Counted from the stretch's first letter, positions 44,382-53,685 are shown. The stretch is 64,000 nucleotides of DNA from Mycobacterium sp. ENV421 (GCF_002887815.1 NZ_PDHO01000026.1:1-64000), one strand, 5' to 3'. Program-made: numbers and translations. Notes: a model not told the origin generated them from the letters alone.

Positions 44382-45098
44382 TCAGCCGACCGCGCCGCCG
44401 ACGAGGTGGCCGATGCCGAACGTGACGGCCATCGCCAGCGCACCTCCGATGACCACCCGGTAGATCGCCCGCCGCGGATTGGCGCCGCCGAGGCGCGCGC
44501 TGACCCAGCCGGTGACACCCAGCGCGATCAGCACGGCGACGAAGGTGATCGGCACGCGAATCGACGCCGGTGGCAACAGGATTGCCAGCAGCGGCAACAC
44601 CGCGCCGACCGTGAACGACACTGCCGAGGAGAACGCGGCCTGCCACGGGTTGGTCAGTTCATCGGGATCGATACGCAGTTCGATGTCGACGTGGGCGGCG
44701 AACGCGTCGTGATCGGTGAGCTCCTCGGCCACCGTGCGCGCGGTGGCGGGGGACAGGCCCTTGGCTTCGTAGAGCGCGGCCAGCTCGTCGAGCTCGGCGG
44801 CGGGCTCGGTGTCCAGTTCGTTGCGTTCCTTGGACAGCATCGCTTTCTCGGAATCGCGCTGCGTGCTGACCGACACGTATTCACCGACCGCCATCGACAG
44901 TGCGCCGGCTGCCAGGGCCGCGATGCCTGCGGTGAAGATCGGGCCCCGCTCGACGGTTGCCGCGGCGACGCCGACCACGATGCCGGCGGTCGAGACGATG
45001 CCGTCGTTGGCGCCGAGGACCCCGGCGCGCAACCAGTTCAGTCGACTGCCGAAGGCGTCGTGATGCGGCTCGGACGGATGAAGCTGCGGGCTGGTCAC
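44382..45098 (-). CDS. VIT1/CCC1 family iron/manganese transporter
   Basis: The 238-residue membrane protein has the N-terminal signature LRAGVLGANDGIVSTAGIVVGVAAAT, a cytoplasmic metal-binding helix-rich insert (RDSEKAMLSKERNELDTEP, LYEAKGLSPATARTVAEELT) and two C-terminal hairpin segments (VGAVLPLLAILL, ALAMAVTFGIGHLVGGAVG). VIT family members export Fe2+/Mn2+ from the cytoplasm. The GTG at 45098 overlaps the stop of the DUF899 gene by 4 bp. Confidence 0.88.
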   Translation of the reverse strand: MTSPQLHPSEPHHDAFGSRLNWLRAGVLGANDGIVSTAGIVVGVAAATVERGPIFTAGIAALAAGALSMAVGEYVSVSTQRDSEKAMLSKERNELDTEPAAELDELAALYEAKGLSPATARTVAEELTDHDAFAAHVDIELRIDPDELTNPWQAAFSSAVSFTVGAVLPLLAILLPPASIRVPITFVAVLIALGVTGWVSARLGGANPRRAIYRVVIGGALAMAVTFGIGHLVGGAVG

Positions 45099-45787
45099 CT
45101 GTGCAGCGTAGGACTTTCGCCGTACGCGCGCGCGATGTCCTCGGAGCCGGCCCAACCGGAGTATGTCGGGCGCTGCGGCCAGCCGGCCGGGGAGTCCTGC
45201 CACTCTTCCTGCCGACCCCACGGCAGCAGGTCGATGAGGGCGAACGAGTGGCTGAGTTGCTCGGTGCCGCGACCGTTGGTGTGCCAGGTGCGGTAGACGG
45301 TCTCGCCGTCGCGCAGGAAGACGTTGACCCCGAAGCCCCCACCGGGGGCTGCGTCGACGTCGGCGCCGAACGTGCTGCCCGCCGACGAGTACCAATCCAT
45401 TCTGTTGCCGACCTTGGCCTTGTAGGCCAGGGCTTCGTCGATCGGTCCGTTGGTGACGATCACGAAGCGGGCGTCGTAGTTGTCCAGGAATTCCAGCCGG
45501 GTGAACTGGGAGGTGAAACCGGTGCAGCCCGGGCACTGCCAGTCCGCGCCGTCGTTCCACATGTGGTTGTAGACGATCAATTGCGAACGTCCGTCGAACA
45601 CCTCGGCCAGCGCGACGGGTCCGTCGGGTCCGGTCAGGACATAGTTCGGCATCTCGACCATGGGCAGCCGCCGGCGTTGCGCTGCGATCGCGTCGAGTTC
45701 ACGGGTGGCGGCCTTCTCGCGCGCGCGAAGTTCGTCGAGTGCGGCGCGCCAGGTCTGCTGATCGACCACCGGAGGCAGGGCGGACAT
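45095..45787 (-). CDS. DUF899 thioredoxin-like protein
   Basis: The 230-residue product has a thioredoxin fold with redox CxxC in NDGADWQCPGCTGFTSQ, preceded by a helical N-terminal coiled region (TWRAALDELRAREKAATREL). Enzymatic role unknown. It is translationally coupled to VIT (GTGA overlap), and follows the HelD/HelR-like gene by 57 bp on the same strand. ATG 45787 follows AAAGGAG. Confidence 0.85.
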   Translation of the reverse strand: MSALPPVVDQQTWRAALDELRAREKAATRELDAIAAQRRRLPMVEMPNYVLTGPDGPVALAEVFDGRSQLIVYNHMWNDGADWQCPGCTGFTSQFTRLEFLDNYDARFVIVTNGPIDEALAYKAKVGNRMDWYSSAGSTFGADVDAAPGGGFGVNVFLRDGETVYRTWHTNGRGTEQLSHSFALIDLLPWGRQEEWQDSPAGWPQRPTYSGWAGSEDIARAYGESPTLHR

Positions 45788-45844
45788 GGGGACTCCTTTG
45801 TGTCGGGTTCCGTCACAAGGATGGACTCGCCCCACCCCCGAAAG

Positions 45845-48043
45845 TCATCGGTTGTGTTCGACAAGCCCGGCCAGCGCCGGCGGCAGCGGGTGCTGATGCA
45901 GCACACCCAACCGCTGGGTGGCACGGGTGAGCGCGACGTAGAGCTCGGCCGCACCGCGCGGACCGTCGGCGAGGATGAGTTCCGGCTCGACGACCAGCAC
46001 CGCGTCGAACTCGAGGCCCTTGGTTTCCGACGGCGCGACCACACCCGGCATGCCCGGCGGTCCGATCACGATGCTGGTCCCGTCGTGATCGGCCTCCGCC
46101 GCCACGAATTCGTCGATGGCGCGCGGCATCTGCTCCGCGGTGACCTGCCGGGACCAGGGGCGCACACCGCATGCGCGTACTGATTCCGGGGGCCGGACGT
46201 CCGGCGCGAAGTCGGCCAATACCGCGGCGGCGACGGTCATGATCTCGGCGGGGGTGCGGTAGTTCACCGACAGCGACCGGTACACCCACCGGCCGGGCAC
46301 GTACGGCTCCAGCATGTCCGCCCACGACGTCGCACCGGCCATCGAGCGGCGCTGCGCGAGATCGCCGACGACCGTGAACGACCGACTCGGGCAGCGCCGC
46401 ATCAGCACCCGCCAGTCCATCTCGGAGAGCTCCTGGGCCTCATCGACCACCACGTGCCGGTAGGTCCAGTCCCGGTCGGCGGACGCGCGTTCGGCGAGAT
46501 CCCGGTAGTCGCGCTCGGTGAAGCGTTCGGCCAGGCCAGCGGCGTCGATGAGGTCCTGCGCGAGCAGATGGTCCTCGTCGTCCATCAGATCCTCGTGGGC
46601 GACCATGTTCTCCAAAACGCCTCTGGCGTAGTCGGTTTCTTCCTTGAGCGCCTGTGCGGCGGCATCGTCGGCCGCCTTGTCGCGGCCCAGCAGATCGACC
46701 AATTCGTCGAGCAGCGGCACATCCGAGGTTGTCCAGGCGTCACCGACTTCCCGCAGTAGCGCCGGGTCGGCGCCGGCGGCGCGTAGCCGCTCCGGCGAGG
46801 TATACAGCTCGGCCAGCAGCTCATGCGGCTCGAGGACCGGCCAGAGTTGATCGAGGGCCGACAGGAACCGCTCGTTGTCTTCGAGGTCGGCGAGCAGATC
46901 CGCGCGCACCTTCTCCCAGGCGTCGCGATTGTCGCGGGTCAGCCAACCACGACCGATCCGGGCGATCCCGCGCTCGGTCAGTACGTAGGTGACGATGTCG
47001 CGGAACACCGCACGAGCCGCGTTGTGCGGCAGTCGGCTTGCGCGCGCCTCGTCGATGGCCCATTGCGCGGTGTCGGCGGCGATCTGCATCGTGACATCGC
47101 CCAGCGGGATCTCCAACGGCTGCTCGGGCACACGTTGGCGGTCGGCGATCGCCGCCGCGAGGACATCCAGCATCGCGCGAGAACCCTTGATGCGGGCGAC
47201 ATCCGGGGTGTCCTCGGCGGTGACGTGCAAACCGGGCAGGAGATCGCCGACGGTGGCGAACACCACTTCCGACTCGCCCAGCGACGGCAGCACGCGCCCG
47301 ATGTGGTTCATGAACGCCTGGTTGGGCCCGACGACGAGTACCCCGTGGCGTTCGATCCGCGCCCGCTGGGTGTAGAGCAGGTACGCCACCCGATGCAGAG
47401 CCACCACGGTCTTGCCGGTGCCGGGGCCGCCCTCGATCACCAGCACGCCCGGGTGGTCGAGCCGGATGATCTCGTCCTGCTCGGCCTGGATGGTCGCCAC
47501 GATGTCGCGCATGCCCGGGCCGCGGGGCGCGTTGACGGCCGCGAGCAGTGCCGCGTCACTGCTGTACGGGCTGTCGTCACCGGCGTTCGGGTCGGGGCGG
47601 CCGAAGACCTCGTCGGTGAAGTCGACCAGCCGCCGCCCGAGAGAGTGGAACTGGCGACGCCGACGCATGCCCTCGGGGTTGGCGGCGGTGGCGATGTAGA
47701 ACGCGCGGGCGGCCGGCGCCCGCCAGTCGAGCAGGAGTAGCTCGTTGTCCTCGTCGAAGATGCCGATTCGGCCGACGTAGAGACGCTCGCCCGTAATGGC
47801 GTCCAGTCGTCCGAAACACAGCCCCTGGTCGGCGATGTCCAACCGCGCCGCGGATTGCGCCAGGGTCCGCACCTCGGCATCGCGGGCAACCAGGGTGCCG
47901 CCGTCCTGGATGTCGATCGGGCCGGAGAGTGCGGCGCGGTACTGGGCCTTGACCCATCTGCGCCTGGCGTCGAGCCGGTCATAGAGATCGGCCAGGTAAT
48001 CGCGCTCCGACTCCAGCTCATGGTCGTGTGCCTGCGTCGTCAT
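45845..48043 (-). CDS. UvrD-like ATPase HelD/HelR (RNA polymerase-recycling motor)
   Basis: The 732-residue superfamily-1 ATPase has a helical N-terminal arm (ESERDYLADLYDRLDARRRWV), Walker A GGPGTGKTVVALHR (about residues 208-221), Walker B VVVDEAQELSEMDWRV, then PSRSFTVVGDLAQRRS, LSVNYRTPAEIM, GLEFDAVLVVEPE and LYVALTRATQRL. Size and layout fit actinobacterial class II HelD/HelR, which strip stalled or rifampicin-inhibited RNA polymerase. I saw no classic rifamycin-associated element upstream. ATG 48043 is divergent from dnaE2 across an SOS box. Confidence 0.88.
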   Translation of the reverse strand: MTTQAHDHELESERDYLADLYDRLDARRRWVKAQYRAALSGPIDIQDGGTLVARDAEVRTLAQSAARLDIADQGLCFGRLDAITGERLYVGRIGIFDEDNELLLLDWRAPAARAFYIATAANPEGMRRRRQFHSLGRRLVDFTDEVFGRPDPNAGDDSPYSSDAALLAAVNAPRGPGMRDIVATIQAEQDEIIRLDHPGVLVIEGGPGTGKTVVALHRVAYLLYTQRARIERHGVLVVGPNQAFMNHIGRVLPSLGESEVVFATVGDLLPGLHVTAEDTPDVARIKGSRAMLDVLAAAIADRQRVPEQPLEIPLGDVTMQIAADTAQWAIDEARASRLPHNAARAVFRDIVTYVLTERGIARIGRGWLTRDNRDAWEKVRADLLADLEDNERFLSALDQLWPVLEPHELLAELYTSPERLRAAGADPALLREVGDAWTTSDVPLLDELVDLLGRDKAADDAAAQALKEETDYARGVLENMVAHEDLMDDEDHLLAQDLIDAAGLAERFTERDYRDLAERASADRDWTYRHVVVDEAQELSEMDWRVLMRRCPSRSFTVVGDLAQRRSMAGATSWADMLEPYVPGRWVYRSLSVNYRTPAEIMTVAAAVLADFAPDVRPPESVRACGVRPWSRQVTAEQMPRAIDEFVAAEADHDGTSIVIGPPGMPGVVAPSETKGLEFDAVLVVEPELILADGPRGAAELYVALTRATQRLGVLHQHPLPPALAGLVEHNR

Positions 48044-48103
48044 GCCCCTCATCTCTTTGGTTCGACAACCATCTTCGTCTAGTTTTCCCCGGCAGTTCGG
48101 ACT

Positions 48104-48126
48104 TAGAACACATGTTCGATTAGGCT
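48104..48126. promoter_or_regulatory. LexA SOS box and leaderless -10 of dnaE2
   Basis: TAGAAC-ACAT-GTTCGA (48104-48119) matches the SOS consensus TCGAAC-N4-GTTCGA except for one base. TAGGCT (48121-48126) is 6 nt before the dnaE2 GTG at 48133. LexA on the box would cover the -10. The divergent HelD/HelR-like gene starts 60 bp to the left. Confidence 0.85.
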
Positions 48127-48132
48127 GGGCGG

Positions 48133-51100
48133 GTGCGTTGGTTCAACGGGCCGCCGAGTTGGGGCGAGATGGAGCGGGTGCTCAACGGCAAGCCCCGCCG
48201 CCCCGGCCTGTCCCTGGGTGAACCGCACGCCGACGGTGGAGACAGTCCGGCGTGGTCACGTCGACGGGAACCCTACGAACCGATCGGTGACCGCCCGCTG
48301 CGCTCGACGGTGCCCTACGCCGAGTTGCATGCGCATTCGGCCTACAGCTTTCTCGACGGGGCCAGCACCCCCGAGGAACTCGTGGAGGAGGCTGCGCGCC
48401 TGGATCTGCGGGCCATCGCGCTGACCGACCACGACGGTCTCTATGGCGTGGTGCGATTCGCCGAGGCCGCGAAGGAACTCGACATGCGCACCGTCTTCGG
48501 TGCCGAACTGTCGCTGGGCAATACCGCCCGCACCGAGGTGCCCGACCCGCCGGGTCCGCATCTGCTGGTGCTGGCCCGCGGGCCGGAAGGCTACCGTCGG
48601 CTGTCTCGTCAGTTGTCTGCCGCGCACCTGGCCGGTGGCGAGAAGGGCAAACCGCGCTACGACTACGACTCGCTCACCGAGGCGGCAGGCGGACATTGGC
48701 ACATTCTCACCGGTTGTCGCAAAGGTCATGTCCGGCAGGCGCTTTCACAAGGTGGCCCGGAGGCGGCGGCCGCAGCGCTGGCCGACCTGGTGGACCGCTT
48801 CGGCAGCGACCGGGTCAGTATCGAACTCAGTCATCACGGTGATCCGTTCGACGACGAGCGCAATGCCGTGCTGGCCGCGCTGGCTCCCCGGTTCGGGGTG
48901 GGGGTCGTCGCCACCACCGGGGCGCACTTCGCCGAACCGAGCCGCGGCAGGCTCGCCATGGCGATGGGGGCGATTCGGGCACGCCAGTCGCTGGATGAGG
49001 CCGCCGGCTGGCTGGCCCCGGTGGGCGGTGCGCACCTGCGGTCCGGCGACGAGATGGCTCGGCTATTTTCCCAGTACCCCGAAGCCGTCAGCGCTGCAGC
49101 AGATCTCGGCGAGCAGTGCGCTTTCGGGCTGGCGCTGATCGCCCCGCAGCTGCCACCGTTTGATGTTCCCGACGGGCACACCGAGGACAGCTGGTTGCGC
49201 GAGCTGGTGATGGTCGGCGCCGCCCGGCGCTATGGACCGCGCGCCGGTGCGCCGGAGGCCTACGCCCAGCTCGAGCGCGAACTCGAGGTCATTGCCGCCT
49301 TGAAGTTCCCGGGGTACTTCCTGGTGGTCCACGACATCACCCGATTCTGCCGGGAGAACAAAATCCTTTGTCAGGGCAGGGGATCGGCAGCCAACTCCGC
49401 GGTGTGTTACGCGCTGGGCGTCACCGCCGTCGACCCGATCGCCAACGAGCTGCTCTTCGAGCGCTTCCTGTCCCCGGCCCGTGACGGTCCACCCGACATC
49501 GATATCGACATCGAATCGGATCTTCGGGAGAAGGCCATCCAGTACGTCTACGACCGCTACGGCCGCGACTATGCCGCGCAGGTCGCCAACGTCATCACCT
49601 ACCGGGGCAAGAGTGCGGTGCGCGATATGGCCCGTGCTCTCGGCTTTTCGCAGGGGCAGCAGGATGCCTGGAGTAAGCAGATCAGTCACTGGCACTCCGA
49701 GGCCGACTCGGCCGACCTCGAGGGCATCCCCGAGCCGGTGGTCGACCTGGCGGTCCAGATCAAGAACCTGCCCCGGCACATGGGCATCCACTCCGGCGGT
49801 ATGGTGATCTGCGACCGCCCGATCGCCGACGTCTGCCCGGTGGAGTGGGCACGCATGGCGAACCGCAGCGTGCTGCAGTGGGACAAAGATGACTGCGCGG
49901 CAATCGGATTGGTGAAGTTCGACATGCTGGGCCTCGGCATGCTCTCGGCGCTGCACTACTGCATCGATCTGGTGGCCGAACACAAAGGCATCGAGGTCGA
50001 CCTGGCTCGCCTGGATCTGTCCGAACCCGCGGTGTACGAGATGCTGCAGAAGGCGGATTCCGTCGGGGTGTTCCAGGTGGAGTCGCGCGCCCAGATGGCC
50101 ACCCTTCCGCGGTTGAAGCCGCGGGTGTTCTACGACCTGGTGGTGGAGGTGGCACTGATCCGTCCAGGGCCCATCCAGGGCGGCTCGGTGCACCCCTACA
50201 TCAAACGGCGCAACGGTCTCGAGGAGGTCACCTACGACCACCCGTCGATGGAACCTGCGCTGCGAAAGACGTTGGGGGTGCCGCTGTTCCAGGAGCAGCT
50301 CATGCAGCTGGCGGTGGATTGCGCCGGATTTTCGGCCGCCGAGGCCGACCAACTGCGCCGGGCCATGGGTTCCAAACGTTCCACCGAGAAGATGCGACGG
50401 CTGCGGGACCGGTTTTATGCCGGGATGGCGCAGCGCCACGGCATCACCGGCGAGGTTGCCGACCGGATCTACGACAAGCTGGAAGCCTTCGCCAATTTCG
50501 GTTTCCCGGAGAGCCATTCGCTGAGCTTCGCCTCGCTGGTGTACTACTCCTCGTGGTTCAAGCTGCACCACCCGGCGGCGTTCTGTGCCGCCCTGCTGCG
50601 CGCCCAGCCGATGGGTTTCTATTCGCCGCAGTCGCTGGTCGCCGACGCCCGCAGGCACGGGGTGACGGTGCACGGGCCCGATGTCAATGCCAGCTTGGCG
50701 CATCCCACACTGGAGAATTCCGGGATGGAGGTGCGGCTGGGATTGGGCGCCGTGCGGCATATCGGTGACGAGCTGGCTGAGCGGATCGTCGAGGAGCGTG
50801 ACGCCGGTGGGTCCTACGCATCACTGGTGGATCTTACTGGGCGGGTGCAGCTTTCGGTTCCACAAACCGAGGCGCTGGCCACCGCCGGCGCGCTGGGCTG
50901 TTTCGCGATCACCCGGCGGGAGGGGCTGTGGGCGGCCGGGGCGGCGGCGTCTCAGCGGCCAGACCGGCTGCCCGGCGTCGGCTCGTCATCACACGTGCCG
51001 GCGTTGCCCGGTATGACCGAGGTGGAGTTGGCCGCCTCCGATGTGTGGGCCACCGGCATCTCACCGGACAGCTATCCCACCCAGTTCCTGCGCGAGGACC

Positions 51101-51426
51101 TCGACGCGATAGGTGTGGTCACTGCCGACCGGCTGTTGGACGTGCCGGACGGCAGCCGGGTGCTGATCGCCGGTGCGGTGACACACCGGCAACGGCCGGC
51201 CACCGCCCAGGGCGTGACGTTCATGAACATCGAGGACGAGACCGGCATGGTCAATGTGCTGTGCACGCCGGGGGTGTGGAATCGGCATCGCAAGCTTGCC
51301 CAGACCGCATCGGCGCTGCTGATCCGCGGGCAGGTGCAGAACGCCACCGGCGCGGTGACCGTGATGGCTGAGCGGATGGGCCGCATCACGTTGAAAGTGA
51401 GTTCGCGCTCCCGGGATTTCAGGTAG
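48133..51426 (+). CDS. dnaE2: Error-prone DNA polymerase DnaE2
   Basis: DnaE2 is the C-family polymerase responsible for DNA-damage-induced mutagenesis. The 1097-residue protein has an N-terminal PHP domain (AELHAHSAYSFLDGASTPEE; ALTDHDGLYG, starting near residue 63), the polymerase catalytic aspartates in GPPDIDIDIES (about residues 450-460), the third acid in LVKFDMLGLG, and a C-terminal OB/RPA-like domain. It acts with ImuA' and ImuB. Start GTG 48133 from the leaderless promoter; an SOS box precedes it. Confidence 0.96.
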   Translation: MRWFNGPPSWGEMERVLNGKPRRPGLSLGEPHADGGDSPAWSRRREPYEPIGDRPLRSTVPYAELHAHSAYSFLDGASTPEELVEEAARLDLRAIALTDHDGLYGVVRFAEAAKELDMRTVFGAELSLGNTARTEVPDPPGPHLLVLARGPEGYRRLSRQLSAAHLAGGEKGKPRYDYDSLTEAAGGHWHILTGCRKGHVRQALSQGGPEAAAAALADLVDRFGSDRVSIELSHHGDPFDDERNAVLAALAPRFGVGVVATTGAHFAEPSRGRLAMAMGAIRARQSLDEAAGWLAPVGGAHLRSGDEMARLFSQYPEAVSAAADLGEQCAFGLALIAPQLPPFDVPDGHTEDSWLRELVMVGAARRYGPRAGAPEAYAQLERELEVIAALKFPGYFLVVHDITRFCRENKILCQGRGSAANSAVCYALGVTAVDPIANELLFERFLSPARDGPPDIDIDIESDLREKAIQYVYDRYGRDYAAQVANVITYRGKSAVRDMARALGFSQGQQDAWSKQISHWHSEADSADLEGIPEPVVDLAVQIKNLPRHMGIHSGGMVICDRPIADVCPVEWARMANRSVLQWDKDDCAAIGLVKFDMLGLGMLSALHYCIDLVAEHKGIEVDLARLDLSEPAVYEMLQKADSVGVFQVESRAQMATLPRLKPRVFYDLVVEVALIRPGPIQGGSVHPYIKRRNGLEEVTYDHPSMEPALRKTLGVPLFQEQLMQLAVDCAGFSAAEADQLRRAMGSKRSTEKMRRLRDRFYAGMAQRHGITGEVADRIYDKLEAFANFGFPESHSLSFASLVYYSSWFKLHHPAAFCAALLRAQPMGFYSPQSLVADARRHGVTVHGPDVNASLAHPTLENSGMEVRLGLGAVRHIGDELAERIVEERDAGGSYASLVDLTGRVQLSVPQTEALATAGALGCFAITRREGLWAAGAAASQRPDRLPGVGSSSHVPALPGMTEVELAASDVWATGISPDSYPTQFLREDLDAIGVVTADRLLDVPDGSRVLIAGAVTHRQRPATAQGVTFMNIEDETGMVNVLCTPGVWNRHRKLAQTASALLIRGQVQNATGAVTVMAERMGRITLKVSSRSRDFR

Positions 51427-51496
51427 TCGAAACCTCCAGTGTGCGATTTCATCCGCGACACGCCGCGATTGCCGTATGAGCACGCACAGTCGAGCG

Positions 51497-51907
51497 CTAC
51501 TCCGTCGGCGTCGTCCACACCTTGTCGATGCTGATCCGCAGCCGCAGGTTGTACCCGCCCATCGAGTCGGTCAACCCGGCTTGATCGGACAGTGCACCGT
51601 ATTTCGCCCAGAACGCCGGGTCGTCACGCGGGTCGGCGTCCTCGCTGTCGACGGTGGCGGGACCGCCGACGACGATGATGCCGCCGCCGTCGCCGCTGGA
51701 GTCCAGATTCAGGCTGACCCGCGGATGCGACCCGATGTGACGTACCTTGGCCGAGCCGGGTGCGGTGTAGATGATGACGTCGGTGCCGTCGAAGAAGAAC
51801 CACACCAGCTTGGGCACCGGCTGGCCGGATTTGGCGACTGTTGTCAACCAGCCGAAGTTGTCGCCGACAAGCCGATCGCGCACCTCTTGATCCAGTTCAG
51901 TTGCCAT
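51497..51907 (-). CDS. PPOX-class F420-dependent enzyme (Rv3369-like)
   Basis: The 136-residue beta-barrel protein begins ATELDQEVRDRLVGDNFGWLTTVAKSGQPVPKLVWFFFDG, the flavin/F420-type pyridoxamine-phosphate-oxidase fold. The substrate is unknown. The 23-bp gap to the divergent nitroreductase holds both -10 boxes. TACATT (51920-51915) is 7 nt before its ATG at 51907, so the mRNA is probably leaderless. Confidence 0.85.
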   Translation of the reverse strand: MATELDQEVRDRLVGDNFGWLTTVAKSGQPVPKLVWFFFDGTDVIIYTAPGSAKVRHIGSHPRVSLNLDSSGDGGGIIVVGGPATVDSEDADPRDDPAFWAKYGALSDQAGLTDSMGGYNLRLRISIDKVWTTPTE

Positions 51908-51914
51908 ATCGCCG

Positions 51915-51924
51915 AATGTAGTCT
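51915..51924. promoter_or_regulatory. Overlapping divergent leaderless -10 boxes
   Basis: On the minus strand TACATT (51920-51915) serves the PPOX gene and on the plus strand TAGTCT (51919-51924) serves the nitroreductase. They share two bases, so both polymerases cannot be bound together. Confidence 0.55.
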
Positions 51925-51930
51925 CGCCTC

Positions 51931-52572
51931 ATGACACTCGATCTGACCGTTGATGAACTCCTCACTTCCACCCGATCGGTGCGCAAGCGGCTCGACTTCG
52001 ACAAGCCCGTGCCGCGCGAGGTGCTGATGGAGTGTCTGGATCTGGCCCTGCAGGCGCCGACGGGTTCCAATGCCCAAGGCTGGCAATTCCTGTTCGTCGA
52101 GGATCCCGCCAAGAAGAAGGCGCTGGCCGATATCTACCGGGCCACCGGCACGCCCTACCTCGACATGCCCGCCCCGGTTCGCGGCGATATGCGCGATGCG
52201 CAGATGGACTCGGTGCTCAGCTCGGCCAAATACCTCAACGAGAACCTCGAGAAGGCTCCGGTGTTCCTGATCCCGTGCCTGGAGGGCCGCCCCGACGGCG
52301 CCCCCGCCGGCATGCAGGCGTCCTACTGGGGTTCCCTCATTCCGGCCGTCTGGAGTTTCATGCTGGCCCTGCGGTCCCGCGGGCTGGGCTCGGCGTACAC
52401 GACGCTGCACCTGATCGGGGACGGCGAAAAGCAGGCCGCCGAGCTGCTCGGCATCCCGTTCGATCGCTACACCCAGGGCGGCCTGTGGCCGATCGCCTAC
52501 ACCAAGGGCACCGACTTCAAGCCCGCCAAGCGGCTGCCCGCCGAGCAGCTCACCCATTGGGACACCTGGTGA
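51931..52572 (+). CDS. Nitroreductase family oxidoreductase
   Basis: The 213-residue FMN enzyme has RSVRKRLDFDKPVPRE, LQAPTGSNAQGWQF (FMN phosphate loop), the GSAYTTLHLIGDGEK block and FDRYTQGGLWPIAYTKGTDFK. It reduces nitro or quinone substrates with NAD(P)H; substrate not known. Rv3368c is the counterpart. ATG 51931, with the TAGTCT hexamer 6 nt upstream. Confidence 0.9.
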   Translation: MTLDLTVDELLTSTRSVRKRLDFDKPVPREVLMECLDLALQAPTGSNAQGWQFLFVEDPAKKKALADIYRATGTPYLDMPAPVRGDMRDAQMDSVLSSAKYLNENLEKAPVFLIPCLEGRPDGAPAGMQASYWGSLIPAVWSFMLALRSRGLGSAYTTLHLIGDGEKQAAELLGIPFDRYTQGGLWPIAYTKGTDFKPAKRLPAEQLTHWDTW

Positions 52573-52582
52573 CCCGGCGGGT

Positions 52583-53047
52583 CTAAACCCCACCTTCGAA
52601 GCCGTGCTGCCGCCACGCCTCATAGGCCACCACCGCGGCAGCGTTGGACAGATTCAGTGACCGCCGCCCGGACAGCATCGGGATCCGCACCTGCTCGGTG
52701 ATGTGCGGGTCGGCCAGCGTGGCGGCGTCCAGACCGGTCGGTTCCGGGCCGAAGAGCATCACGTCGCCCGGCTGGTAGGCGATATCGAACGACGACCGGG
52801 TGGCGTGCGCTGTGAACGCGAATACCCGCGCGCCGGCCACCGCCGCCCACGCCTGATCCAGGCTGGCGTGCACCGTCACCGACGCCAGGTCGTGGTAGTC
52901 CAATCCGGCCCGGCGCAGCTTCGGTTCGGACAGGTCGAAGCCCAACGGCTCCACCAGATGCAATTCGCATCCGGTCGCGGCAACCATGCGGATGGCGTTA
53001 CCGGTGTTCGGTGCGATCCGCGGTGAGTAGAACATCAGCCTGAACAC
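52583..53047 (-). CDS. trmL: tRNA (cytidine(34)-2'-O)-methyltransferase TrmL (SPOUT family)
   Basis: The 154-residue protein has the SPOUT features FYSPRIAPNTGNAIRMVAATG, the knot FGPEPTGLD, and IPMLSGRRSLNLSNAAAVVAYE, the SAM-binding knot end. Such enzymes 2'-O-methylate the wobble base of tRNA-Leu. The GTG at 53047 has GGAGG at good spacing and gives the length I recall for Rv3366; GTG 53053 is nearer the ribosome binding site and less likely. Confidence 0.93.
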   Translation of the reverse strand: MFRLMFYSPRIAPNTGNAIRMVAATGCELHLVEPLGFDLSEPKLRRAGLDYHDLASVTVHASLDQAWAAVAGARVFAFTAHATRSSFDIAYQPGDVMLFGPEPTGLDAATLADPHITEQVRIPMLSGRRSLNLSNAAAVVAYEAWRQHGFEGGV

Positions 53048-53079
53048 AGCCACCCTCCGGACACGGGGATAATGGCGGC

Positions 53080-53685
53080 ATGGTCGAGACCAGTATCTGG
53101 ATGCAGAAAGTCGCGGCCGATCCCGGGCATTCGCGGTGGTACATCGAGCGGTTCCGTGCGATGGCCCGCGCCGGTGACGACCTGGTCGGCGAGGCCCGCT
53201 TCGTGGATGCGATGGCTGCCCGCGGCTCCCACATCCTCGACGCCGGCTGCGGTCCCGGCCGGGTGGGCGGATATCTGGCGTCGGTCGGTCATGACGTTGT
53301 CGGCGTCGACGTCGACCCGGCGCTGATCGAGGCGGCCGAAGAGGACCATCCCGGCCCGCGCTGGCTGGTCGGCGATCTCGCCGAACTCGACCTGCCTGCG
53401 CGCGGTATCACCGAACCGTTCGACATCATCGTCTCGGCAGGCAACGTCATGACGTTCGTCGCGCCCAGCACCCGCGTGCAGGTGCTGAGCCGGCTGCGCG
53501 CCCACCTCAAAGCCGATGGCCGCGCGGTGATCGGTTTCGGCGCGGGGCGCGACTATGAGTACAGCCAGTTCCTCGACGACGCCGCTCACGCCGGGCTCGC
53601 GCCCGATCTGCTGCTGTCCACCTGGGATGTGCGGCCCTTTTCCGATGACTCCGACTTTCTCGTCGCGCTGCTCAAACCAGCGTAG
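53080..53685 (+). CDS. Class I SAM-dependent methyltransferase
   Basis: The 201-residue protein has the SAM motif ILDAGCGPGRVGGYLASVGHDVVGVDVD (motif I with the acidic end of strand 2) and IVSAGNVMTFV (motif post-I/IV). The acceptor is unknown. GATAAT (53068-53073) is 6 nt before the ATG, suggesting a leaderless transcript. It is divergent from trmL. Confidence 0.85.
   Translation: MVETSIWMQKVAADPGHSRWYIERFRAMARAGDDLVGEARFVDAMAARGSHILDAGCGPGRVGGYLASVGHDVVGVDVDPALIEAAEEDHPGPRWLVGDLAELDLPARGITEPFDIIVSAGNVMTFVAPSTRVQVLSRLRAHLKADGRAVIGFGAGRDYEYSQFLDDAAHAGLAPDLLLSTWDVRPFSDDSDFLVALLKPA

Noticed and set aside
51427..51496. Possible repeat or terminator between dnaE2 and the PPOX gene
   Set aside because: Only short and imperfect complementary pieces are present (GTGTGCG with CGCACA); not enough to call.
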